This document shows positions 52,406-62,736 of a stretch of 64,000 nt of DNA, in pieces (positions within the stretch are counted from its first letter, which is position 1; each line of letters begins with the position of its first letter). The stretch comes from Strigamia acuminata (Eukaryota; Arthropoda; Chilopoda; Geophilomorpha; Linotaeniidae): the NCBI GenBank assembly GCA_949358305.1, contig OX442315.1:22904427-22968426 (forward strand). Reading direction: 5' to 3'. Made by a program: the position numbers and the translations under genes. The notes beneath the pieces were generated by a model that was given only the letters and a program-made list of their open reading frames with translations, ran no database searches and was not told where the DNA came from.

Positions 52406-52969
52406 AACAAATAAATAATGTTACTTATGGCTTGTCCAATTATAATACTAAAAATCGCCATCGTTCGGCCATTTCACAAACTTTTTTCTATTAATGGTTT
52501 AAAGGCAGTAAGTGCACTTCCACGAACCTGGCATGTTGGTCTGGTTCTCCAGTAGCTTAAGGGTTTAACTAACTATGAAAATACCTCTACTATTCCATTA
52601 TTGTTGTCCTGAAGTCAGCCTCTTTAACATATTTCAATGTTTAAAAAGTCTCGGACAATAAACTATGCCCAATTATGCGGCAATTAATATTATTTAATTT
52701 TATTAAATTAAAAATTTTTCGTTCCGTTTCGAGGCCCATTGAACATTGGAAATGTTGTTTGCAGAAGATGAATTTTTGAATAAAATAAATCTCATTATAA
52801 ATCTTACATGTTTAACTTAAAGCTCCAGTCTAGTCAGTAAAAGATTGGACTGGTGGTCAATATAGGCACTAACCCTAATATCGGGTGCCACCACCTGATG
52901 GCTTTCCTCTAAAGTATTGATTTTTTGCTATTAAATTGGACAAGCCGTAAGTAACACCATTTATTTGTT
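52406..52969. mobile_element. 564-bp non-autonomous element with about 37-bp terminal inverted repeats
   Basis: The left arm at 52406-52442 and right arm at 52933-52969 are inverted copies with about three differences, sharing AACAAATAAAT, GTTACTTA and GGCTTGTCCAATT. The interior has no open frame of note. The arm is also about 80% similar to the left edge of the DIRS-like element (57158-57189), suggesting a shared family. Target duplication is not clear. Confidence 0.65.
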
Positions 52970-55900
52970 ATTCATGCAATTAAAATTTTGCTTCATTTCT
53001 CAGCAAAATGTTCAATTTATAAGCAGATTGCTTCACAGCAAATAATTTTAAACATTCAAGCGCATCGGCATCAATTCCCTTACACCACAAAACATTTTAC
53101 TACACGATTTATCGAGCAACAACTTTTAGATTTTAAGTGTGATCGTTTATTTTATTCACAATTTCCCCTTTTAGTCCTACAATTAAAGCTGAACATGTTT
53201 TATTCCTATCACACAGCCATGCATCCCGCTCTATCGCAACGTTTTATTACTACCGCATTTCTGTGGTTGTACAAACTGTGACATTGATTAATATTACGCG
53301 AGATCTTCTCAACTCAAAAATCAACATACACATGAATTTATACGCGATTCCATAAATAACTTTAATTAACTTGTGTAATTATATTCCTTTTACTCAATTT
53401 ATTAAATGACCCACTGACCAATAAATATAAAATACGTCAACTTTTAGTTTTTGGACGTGCTCCAGACTGACCACTTGTGTTAGCTTTTTTGCCTTCAAAA
53501 CGAGGCCATATCAGACGTATTGAATAAATCAGACGCATTCTAGTCTCCCGCGCAGAGCTAAAAGCAGAAAACAAAACTGTTTGTGTCTCGAGATGACGCT
53601 ATTTATGAAATGGGGAAGGAGCTAAGCCATGTTTATCACTTGATTAACGGAACAATAAATACACAATGTGTACTGTGTGTGCTCATAGCTTCGTTTTCAA
53701 GGTTGTTAAAGCAATTTCTCCTATTTTCCTACTAGTTTTTGCTTGGTCAATACCAAAATAAAAAAGTTTTGCTTTTATGCAATTACTTTGCTTTTCACAC
53801 AGAAAAAGAATTAAAGTGACATCTTATTGATAAACTTTTATCATACGAATCTTTCAACAGTTCGCATAATAGAAATGTCAAAACTTTTTAATTAAATATA
53901 GTCTTGGAACAGAATTTCGGAGATAAAAAAAAAAAACAATTCAAAAATGTCTAAACGACCAAAGTGTTAAGAATTAAATTAAGTAATTCACTGTGCACGT
54001 TACTATAGCAATTTTATGTCAAATAAACACGAGAAAGTCTGACCTGAGCCATTTAAAGTGCAATAATTATTTCATGCAATTCCAAGCTCTTTTTTTTTAT
54101 TTATCTATTTCTTTTATCCTGAGTTTATCAAATGGAATGTTTCCATTTGCATATATATTATTGATTCGCTTGGCAACAAATCTGCATAATGAATTTAACA
54201 AATCAATAATCAAGCAAACAAACACAAAATACTCAAACGCACTAATTTAATTAAATAATTATTAGTCCTGAGTAAAGTGCAGAGAATTAACCAAAATCTC
54301 CAACAGATGCCTGTGGCATGTGGCACAAGTCTGCAACTACTGTGGCCATGCCCTATGGTGCCCTATAGTATCTGCTTGCAATCCTTAAGCCAACAATTGA
54401 GCTTCCCTGCTGTGTGCAATAGCAAATTACGTGCAAGACTATCGGTCCCTTCAAGCCAAAAGTTCGCTTGTTTTGTTAAAGATATTCGATATATACGTAG
54501 TTCCTCAATGTTATTATTACACACACCCGTTCAGCAGTTATAAGTGTAATAATGTCGCATAATGTATACAATTGAATATCAAACTATAACTTTAGTAAAA
54601 ATATTAACATTTTCCAAAATTGTAACAAAAATAACTGTCGCATTGCATTTTTGATGTACAAAGTGTAACAGAGCATTCAAATTCAAGGAAGAATGATCGT
54701 ACATACCGTACATATAGTTGTTTGGTACGATTTAAATCAGATATTTTATTTGTTACTATTTTAGAAAATTGAGGGCGAACATTTAGTTTTGTCGCAATCT
54801 GAAGTTTTGACTGCTGCTTCAAACCACGAAACTTAAAGCCTGAAAAATCATTGATTTGCTCCAATTGCAATGGCCAAAAAACGAAAACGAGATGGAGAAA
54901 CCTCAAAATGTTTCCTTATATAGAAGTCAGACAACATAGTAATCTGCGTGACTCCATCTTTAGAAATTGCACATTTGAATTTAAATAGCATTTCCTTTCC
55001 TGTGCATTGCAATAGTAAGAATATATTAACTCTTGAAATTGCATTCTAGATCTATTTTAATCCATTTTTATTTTCAAAAAAAAAAAAATAATAAAGAATG
55101 ACATTCGGTTTCCCCAAGTAAGAAAGCTGCCTGAAATTACGAACTGTTTTACTAAATTCGCTTTTGAATTTCAACACTTGAGCCAGTTCAGCTAGAATGG
55201 CGTGGTTCCGTTTTAAAACAAAGAAACTAAGTGAAAGATTTTTATTTCCCATCTGGATCTAGCAAAAGTTTTTTTTCCTTCTCTTCTTTTCGACTTCAAT
55301 GTTTCTAATGTTGGGTCTAGTGAATTTATTTAGGCCGTATGTTAGGGAATTTCAAATTGCGGTCACAGTTTTAAAGTCTAAATTGTCGCAATGCTATATT
55401 ACTATTCTCCAGCAAATGTATCTTTAAAAGTGGGACATCAAACTGTGTAAGCCTAACACACATAAAATAACATGAGCAATCATCATCTACGCCCACAAAA
55501 TGGGTTCACAAATTGAACATTCCCTTTGTGGCCGTGGTCGTTACACTTCTGGATACAATTTTTTTTTCCAGCAAAATTTATAGTATGCAACTATATAATT
55601 TTCCGTATTATTTACCGTCACGAGAAAACACAAACATAGAATTAATGTTTTAAATTACCAAGGAAATGAGTTGGTGTTGTTGATTAAAAGAAGTTGTTAC
55701 GGCAAGTTCCCAAAATTCCCCGCAATAATTTCAAATTTTCCACGAAATCCCTCATTTTTTTTAATCACTTGAGTACGGTGCATTAAAAGATGAATATTAA
55801 TTAATTTTTATTGTTCCTTGTACGACTTTTCTCAGGTGTTAATCCCTTAATTGCTCGACATTACTTTCTCCAAATTTTATTCACCCTTTTCTGTGGTAAA

Positions 55901-57150
55901 TTTTAAGATTTTACTTGAGGTTTGGTCGATTTAAAATATTTACAAAAATAAAAAAAAATTATTCCAAACATCTTTTCAGAAAAAGAAAAAAAAAACCGAA
56001 AAAAAGTACAGTACCATGTCACTTTAAAGCTTCATTTTTATTCAACTTTACTCATAAAATCGTAACCATATATATTAGTAAGGCAGGCTGGCAGCATAAA
56101 AATGACTTGTTAATTTCATACATGATGCAGACTTACACCCGCCTTCACTGTATACAATTTAAAACTTTCTCCATGCCATTATTTCATTCAACTTTAATCC
56201 AGGAGGCAAACAAAAACTTTAATCACCAAACATCTTAAAAACAAAATAAACCATAAACGTTCCACATCCATCAAATTGTATGCATTTTTTTTTACAATTA
56301 CACACATTTTAATAACAATAAATCATTAAAAAAAATTACTACTAATAATAAAACTTTTGATTTATCAAAAATAAAACTTTTCCGTTTAATTTTCTATTTT
56401 CAAATTGAAAATCTCGACATGAATAGCAAATAATTACATGCATCACTTAAGATGCACTTAATTTCATTAAGGCTGTGCAGAAACGAACTTTCTATGGTGT
56501 GATATAGCCTTAAACGAATTAACTCTCATCATATCGACTTCATTTAGACCGTAATTGAGACTACATATGACGCGTGATTGAACGCAATTTTTTATTTATT
56601 TTTCTCCCCATTTTTATATACCAACTAATATTTTTTCCAACGTCGATTACATGTCATTGAAGAACAAAATTTCCTTGTCATAAAAGCACACTAAATAAAA
56701 CAGAACAAAGGGTTATCCTGTCAGTCAACGGGAAGGGCTAATAACATCAATTTGATGGAAAATACCGGATGTTATCCCAATAATGCTGGCCCACATAAGC
56801 TGGTCAGTGGAAACGAATGTGAAATCAAAATAACATGCAATTGCTAATATTCAACATTAATATTTGATGAAATTTAAAAAATAAAATATATAAAACACGG
56901 TTGACAGGCCACTGCGCATTTGTGCAACGATATGCGATAGCACAACTGAAATAATTCAAGTTTATATTTGAATTTGGACAATTAATAAACTGGCACAAAT
57001 GAAATAAATCAGCAATATCCAAGCACTAACTTTCTATTGCATTTACAGGTCAAAATGATGTCACATTTGGAGTCAATCATCAAATATATTTTGAAAATAT
57101 GCTTCGATTTTTGCCGTAAATTTATATTTGTACTAAAATCAATTACACGA
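52970..57150. other. AT-rich region, nothing recognised
   Basis: Open frames of up to about 107 codons occur (for example 55915-56238) but are lysine/phenylalanine-rich products of AT-rich DNA with no family similarity. No RNA gene or repeat is supported. Confidence 0.5.
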
Positions 57151-57178
57151 CATTTACAAATAAATGTTGTTAACTTAA

Positions 57179-57280
57179 GGCTTGTCTAATTTTTAAATAT
57201 ATAAATAGTACCTTTAAAGAAAAAACACCAGGGGTATGACCACTATATAAAGGCTACAAAGAGAGCCAATCCCCAGCCTA
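57179..57280 (+). repeat. Left inverted terminal repeat of the DIRS-like element
   Basis: Runs from GGCTTGTCTAATTTTT to GCCAATCCCCAGCCT. It differs from the right copy mainly by a shorter TAAA-type tract near the outer end and a few substitutions. Confidence 0.85.
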
Positions 57281-57352
57281 AATTTTACTAGTCTACCACG
57301 CGGTACCTAAAAAATTTTTCATCGTTTTTTGCATATTAATTCGTCTTTTATT

Positions 57353-57602
57353 ATGACGAGTCGACCAATTCAAGAAAGTGCGTCCATCGACATCCAACTC
57401 GAAGCAGACGCCAGCTAGACCTTTGCCTGTGCCCGAACTGGCCAGGCAGGGCAAGGCGTATCCTAGGAACGCAAGAGTGAGATCCCCGGATGTGGAGAAG
57501 CGTCAGCCTCGACCTAGGCCGAAGGATCAGGCGTCTTTCTCTGACACAGGCCCCGGTCATTCTCCCAAATCTGGCGAGTCTCTTGCCGAATCCAGTAGAT
57601 GA
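57353..57602 (+). pseudogene. Gag-like N-terminal remnant of the DIRS-like element
   Basis: A region near 55% GC begins with ATG at 57353 (MTSRPIQESAS) and needs a frame change within about 30 bp to continue in the long frame that ends in a TGA at 57600-57602. The product is rich in Pro, Arg, Ser and Lys, as in putative gag proteins of such elements. Its composition differs sharply from the AT-rich flanks. Confidence 0.5.
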
Positions 57603-58570
57603 CCCTCACCCATTGATAGTACAAGGATCCCTCCAGTTAGCGGCCTGGCATCTATCCTCACTTTCCTTCAAAAGGATGGAATTTCAGAGAAAACTTCCCG
57701 ATTGGTGGTAGTATCATGAAAACCCTCCACCGTCAAAGTCTACGCGAACTGCTGGAAGTCCTGGTCAAAATTCAGGAATTTGGAACCTTTTTGTTCATCT
57801 CCAATAACTCTAGCAAACTCCCTTAGTTTTTTGTAATCGAAAGACAAGTCTTGTACTTGTAGCTCAATAAACTTCCATAGATCCACTATCTCTCAATATA
57901 TTCTTATCAATGGAGGCCAAGATATGGAATCTCACCCACTCATTTATCGAGTCATAAAAGGAATTTTAGCATCTAAACCCAGAAATTGTCGTTATTCTTA
58001 CATTTGCATTTGGGGCCGGTACTCCGTCACCTCAAATTTCTGTCATCTATAAATAATCCATCAATAATCCTCCTTAATCAGAAGTTAGCTACACTTTTGG
58101 CTCTAGCCCTGGCAAGTAGATTGACTCATCTCAAACTCCTATCTTCAGATGTCGTTTTCAAAGACAGTTTTTGTATTGTTACTCTTTCTGGGTCCAGGAA
58201 ATCTTCTTCTCAAGCTCCCATTCGCATTTCTAGATTTCACGATAGGAAATTGTGTCCAGTTCTAACTCATCACGAGGACTTAGATTTCACCATTTCAATC
58301 TGCAAGGATACGAGACAATTATTTATTTCAGCTTCTTTTCCTTTTGAGGCAGTCTCTTCTACTACTATATCCAGATGGATTAAAAGCACCCTCAGTAATG
58401 CCGGTGTTGATACCTCGATTTTTACCGCCCATTCTACTAGGGCAGCTTCCACCTCATTTGCGGCAAGCAGAGATGTATCCTCGAGTCATATTATCAAAGC
58501 AGTTGATTGGTAGACTGGTGAGATTTTCCAAACTTTTTACAAGAAACATCATTTTATTTTCAGAATAATT
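57600..58570 (+). pseudogene. Tyrosine recombinase remnant of the DIRS-like element
   Basis: 57600-57656 encodes a fragment (HPLIVQGSLQLAAWHLS) typical of the end of the reverse-transcriptase frame, which overlaps the recombinase start. The recombinase follows in pieces: FLQKDGISEKTS, then after a TGA the core-binding part (STVKVYANCWKSW), IYRVIKGILASKP, a frame change near 58010, the catalytic domain with its first arginine in ALASRLTHLKLL, and AHSTRAASTS carrying the HxxR motif. A TAG at 58511-58513 directly follows and separates it from FQTFYKK, which holds the expected nucleophilic tyrosine. At least two stops and one frameshift make it non-functional. Confidence 0.8.
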
Positions 58571-58600
58571 TTCTTCAGTTGATTTGGGAGGCTACGAACA

Positions 58601-58684
58601 GCCATAAGTTAACAACAATTATTTGCAAATGTTATATAATTACAAATTTTGCTAGTAATTATGAAGCAAAATTAAAATAATACT
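58601..58684. repeat. Internal complementary region of the DIRS-like element
   Basis: Two adjacent segments are reverse complements of the two outer edges of the element (left-edge match 58601-58630, right-edge match 58643-58682). In DIRS-type replication models this region templates completion of the ends during circle formation. A direct copy of the left-edge motif ATAAATGTTGTTAAC follows at about 58691. Confidence 0.75.
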
Positions 58685-58865
58685 AGGCAAATAAATGTTG
58701 TTAACAATCCCACCCTTATACTAAACAGATTTTTTTTAATGTTTTTTTTTCCGTCTCTTGTAGAAAACTAGTCAACCTTAAGACCTGTCCTTGGAGGATT
58801 TTATTCCACTAATGATTATTCATTAATTGAATAAAGTTATGTAAACTTCAGTGTGTGTATTTTAT

Positions 58866-58972
58866 TAGACTGGGGATTGGCTCTCTTCGTAGCCTTTATA
58901 TAGTGGTCATACCCCTGGTGTTTTTTCTTTAAAGGTACTATTTATTTATTTATTTAAAAATTAGACAAACCA
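58866..58972 (-). repeat. Right inverted terminal repeat of the DIRS-like element
   Basis: Reverse complement of 57179-57280 with an expanded ATTT tract (58938-58956). Sequence beyond it (to 59021) is also represented in the internal complementary region, so the element extends past this repeat. Confidence 0.85.
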
Positions 58973-59021
58973 TAAGCATTGTATAATTTTAATTTTGCTT
59001 CATAATTACTAGCAAAATTTA

Positions 59022-61879
59022 TAATTATCTTTTATAATATCTTAGCAAAATTTAAATTATTGGCGAATTTTAACTAACCGCCACTAAAGTTTTGGTCACA
59101 TCACGCAAACTTAACGCCCATTAAACACGTAAACTCAACCATGATAGCAATGGGATTTTATTGATCAAAATTTCTCTCATCCTCTCATCCAAATACCCTT
59201 TGCTCAACTTCCTCCCGGTGTAGAATAGGGGAGCCTTCTTCCCTTCCCTCGCCTTCCCCTCCAAGCTGACCACCAACCAAAATCTCTTAACTTCAATTAC
59301 GTATGCCAGCTTTGATTGTACGAGTTTATCAAGATGAACGGCTCAGGGTACCCCCATTTTCCAATTTTCATTTTCCCTCAATTCCCAGTGAAATCCCTTT
59401 TTCCCTCCAAACCCCTGCAGCACTCAATTTGCACTGATCCTCATTACACTTTGCTATTTTTTTTTAACTACGTTTTTCATACCGACAATTCCGCTTTTTT
59501 CCTATCTCTGCTTGTTCATTTTCTAAAATTCCTCTTGTAAAACCATCCCAACATTTATCTTTTTTCTTGAAAAATTACCCTGCAGACAGTTCTTTTCGTC
59601 ATTGCCACGTTTTTTTCCCTTCCATTTATTTCATTTCCGTGAACATTTTTCTAATAATATGTTTAATATTCTTCTTGTGCAATCCAAAATCTTTTCTTCA
59701 AATTTTCCACTTCAAAATTAATCAAAATCAATCATTAAAAGCAAGAGATGAAAAGTCATCTCCAATTTTTTTCACTTTCGTTGTCCTTAAGATGCATTAA
59801 AGCGACACATACGTGTAATCAAATAAGCAGTTTCACTGCAAAACATTTGCATAAAAATTAAGTTTACCTTGTTTACCTTTAACTCGAATTTTTTCCTCCT
59901 TTTTTTTATTAAACAAATCACATGCACAATATGTTGACATAAAGATTTTTGTTTATGGCGTGATGAGTAATAGCAGCTGACTTCACTGTCTTAGATCCAT
60001 GTTCCAGGTTTTAATACATCCGATCAATGATTAAATATGGCGGACTCGTACTTTTGATGGATGTGAAATTAGATAGGCGCATGTGCATTGAAAAACAAAA
60101 GCATGCTGATGTTGAGTTGAGCTTGGTCATAAGTTCACACGATCCATCACAATCATAAACAAAATCTTTATCATGATGTTGCACAAATGATATAACCGGT
60201 AGTTGTAATATTTATTCCCACCACAGTTTTGCTCTGACGCAATCTACTAACTTCATTTTCATACAATTGATGAAATTGTGTAACAAAAACGCAATTACTG
60301 GAATAATGTTGAGAAGCCAATGAACCCAATCATTTGGTGCATCCAAAGTCTCTATTTCTGTTGTTTATAGAAACACCAAAAACAGCCTTAAAGCGTCACT
60401 GCGTGCATTTAGAAATTCATTTTAACCCCGTTTAAACGTAAAATTTTATACTGGAATTTTAAACTGAAAACTATCTGCCAGTACGTCACGCCAGTTAGAT
60501 CGTGATGATGAAACTTCCAATCGTTATAATGATTCCAGGTGGAGCATCCACACGTGAGTTACAACATAGTGGTGTTAAACGAAATTGGTCATAATTCGTT
60601 TATTGGGTCAAAGTGAAGAAATTTTAATTGCCATTTCCTCGTAAAACCCTGAAACTAAACTATAAACAGACACAAAAACAATCAACTCACCCACATTTAT
60701 AATTAAGTAGGTTTTTCTCTTCTGTTCTTGCTGTTTACAGAAACAGCAAAAAGAATCCGAACAAACTTTAAATGCTTCTATCGGTTTTGTTTGTCTTTTT
60801 TCACAATTACGTCGTCTTCGTTGATGTAACTGTATCTGCCATCTGTCTCTTGTAAGGGAAGATTTTTCTAAGGCAATATTCTAGTTATTCGACTCTTCCC
60901 GAGCCCAAAACAACCGTTATCTAAATTGAACACAATCAATATCCCTCAAACAGATGCGTATTGAATTCAAAACAAAAATTCAAACCAAAAATTAAACTTC
61001 AACTTAATCATCTTTCATAAAGAAAATTCAATACACCTCATTAAGCTTTTTTTCCAAAATCAATATGAACCTCCCAAGCTTCCATATTTTCTCGCAATTT
61101 GTCATGTTAATCTAGTTAAATCAATAATAAATTAAATCTTGACGCACACTTTTCTGACGTTTATTCTCTCCCATTAACAAACAAGTTGAGTTGCGAAAAG
61201 ATTTGCCACTACTTGCACTTACATCGAATGAACGAGAGTTGCCATGCGCAACCAAAAGACGCTGTTTAGTCCATTAATCCTCTTAACCGTTTCGTTTTCA
61301 GATGTTGATCATTCTCCAGGGTGAGATTACACATGGCCAATATTTCACATAGGGTTATGAAATATCTGCAATAGTTGCTCAGCTCAACAAGAATCAGTGA
61401 CCGAGATGGTGCCCTTGTCATCCTGCCTATCTGACAGCGAGTGAATTACGCAGGAAGACGCAGGGGGGCCTCTAAACAAACTGATGCTCATGTGGTTTGC
61501 TCGCTCTCTACATCATCAAATAAGGTTTTGCACTTTTCATACTGCACTGCTGCCTCGTTGAACAGTGAACTAGAAAACCACATGCACCATTGTGGAATAA
61601 TAAAGTGGATATGGGTGGATGGATTGGAGGAGGAGGCATAGAAAAATCTGTCATCATCTTGTCAAAAGGAAATTGGAAAAAAATCACTAAGGTTTCTCTT
61701 TTCTTTTCTATTTCATATTTTCCTTTTTATTGTTAGAAAAAAATATCTGAGAAGACGACAAACTTTGGAAGATGCGTGAACAACTTGTAAAAAATAAGAT
61801 TGCACATAGCAATAGTCTTGGAATCGACTGGGAATTTCAGTTGTTTCTCATTCTTGTCAAACTAAGGTATTAGTCGCAG
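59022..61879. other. AT-rich region, nothing recognised
   Basis: No exon, RNA gene or repeat that I can support. Frames at 59316-59540 and 59567-59800 are F/L/S-rich translations of T-rich DNA. Confidence 0.5.
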
Positions 61880-62034
61880 TCATAAAGTCATTTTTAACCT
61901 TCATTTAAACATTTTTTGTTGTTTAAATGTTGTGCGCATGCCCACTGCAACTGAAAAAAGACTACATCGAGACAAGCAGTTTAAATATGTTGTTTAAAAT
62001 GCTTTCTAGTCTAAAGTACTTTACGAATGCGCCT
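61880..62034 (-). repeat. Dispersed repeat, copy B
   Basis: Read on the minus strand it starts AGGCGCATTCGTAAAG and parallels copy A at 15173-15345 over most of its length. Its AGGCGC end abuts, across three bases (ACT), the start of the foldback element at 62038, forming a near-perfect palindromic junction. Confidence 0.65.
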
Positions 62035-62315
62035 ACTAGGCGCATTCGAAAAGTAATTTGCACTAAACGACCAGTGCAACTGGTAGTGTAAATTTCAAGT
62101 TAAACGACCCAATTTTCGAGTTTCAAAATAAATTTCTGTGTAAAATTCAGTAGTGTAAATTCAAGTGTAAATATTAAATTAGTCCAAATAATAACCATAG
62201 TCATTATTGTTGTTGTTTACTCTAAAAAAAAAACAGGAGATTATAAAAACATGATTATAAAATGTAAATTTATTTTAATTATTTGTATTATTAATATTTA
62301 TTTCCGAACGGGAAT

Positions 62316-62500
62316 CGGCTGAACATCCGCCTCAATCGCACAAACGCGGCCGAACGTCGGCCGAACGTCGGCCGCATTCGATTGTACAAATGCGGCCGAA
62401 CGCCAGTCGGACGTCGGCCGTATTCGATCGTACAAATGCGGTCGAACATCGGCCGCATTCGATCGCAAGAATGCGGCTAATACCTGCTAAAAAATTGTTC
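62316..62500. repeat. GC-rich tandem array, variable 35-46 bp unit
   Basis: About four units built from CGGCCGAACGTCGGCCG followed by CATTCGATYGTACAAATG, with internal gain or loss of an 11-bp block. Strongly GC- and CpG-rich against an AT-rich background. The GCATTCG core also appears in the element's terminal repeats. Confidence 0.8.
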
Positions 62501-62639
62501 TTGCGATCGACATCGTTCCAACCGATCTAACGAAAATCCAAGATGGCTGCCAGCAAGACCCGATTTCAACGAGAAAACTCGTTGCACGGAGATTTTAAAC
62601 GGAAACGTGGCGTACAGGCCGTTTCCGTTTAACCAGTTT

Positions 62640-62712
62640 ACACGACATTTACACGAATTAATTCGTGTAAATGTCGTGTGAAAACGAGTGTAAACACGTT
62701 TACACTCGTTTT
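62640..62712. repeat. 40-bp perfect palindrome and adjacent 15-bp hairpin
   Basis: 62640-62679 is identical to its own reverse complement, centred on GAATTAATTC. 62681-62712 forms a second hairpin with 15-bp arms around a 2-bp loop. Both lie just inside the right terminal repeat of the foldback element. Confidence 0.9.
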
Positions 62713-62736
62713 AATGACTTTTCGAATGCGCCTACT

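Larger units (their letters stand above)
57151..59021 (+). mobile_element. Internally deleted DIRS-like tyrosine-recombinase retrotransposon
   Basis: Inverted terminal repeats of about 100 bp occupy 57179-57280 and 58866-58972; both carry ACACCAGGGGTATGACC and GAGAGCCAATCCCCAG. Between them are a gag-like start, a short reverse-transcriptase C-terminal remnant and a tyrosine-recombinase region. Near the right end, 58601-58630 is complementary to the left edge (about 57151-57183) and 58643-58682 is complementary to the right edge (58982-59021). Such an internal complementary region is diagnostic of DIRS-type elements. Intact elements of this type are several kb long; here the reverse transcriptase, RNase H and methyltransferase-like parts are absent, leaving about 1.9 kb. 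Frameshifts and stops show it is inactive. Confidence 0.85.
62038..62733. mobile_element. 696-bp foldback (MITE-like) element with 3-bp target duplication
   Basis: Termini are inverted repeats: AGGCGCATTCGAAAAGT matches exactly at both ends and extends to 21 bp with one mismatch. ACT flanks both sides (62035-62037 and 62734-62736) as a likely target duplication. The interior has a GC-rich tandem array, several hairpins, a 40-bp perfect palindrome and a 15-bp stem next to the right end. No coding frame, so it must be moved by another element's transposase. Three-bp duplications occur in PIF/Harbinger and CACTA superfamilies; I cannot assign one. Confidence 0.75.

Noticed and set aside
57351-57560. 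Minus-strand 69-codon Arg-rich frame
   Set aside because: Antisense of the GC-rich gag-like remnant of the DIRS-like element.
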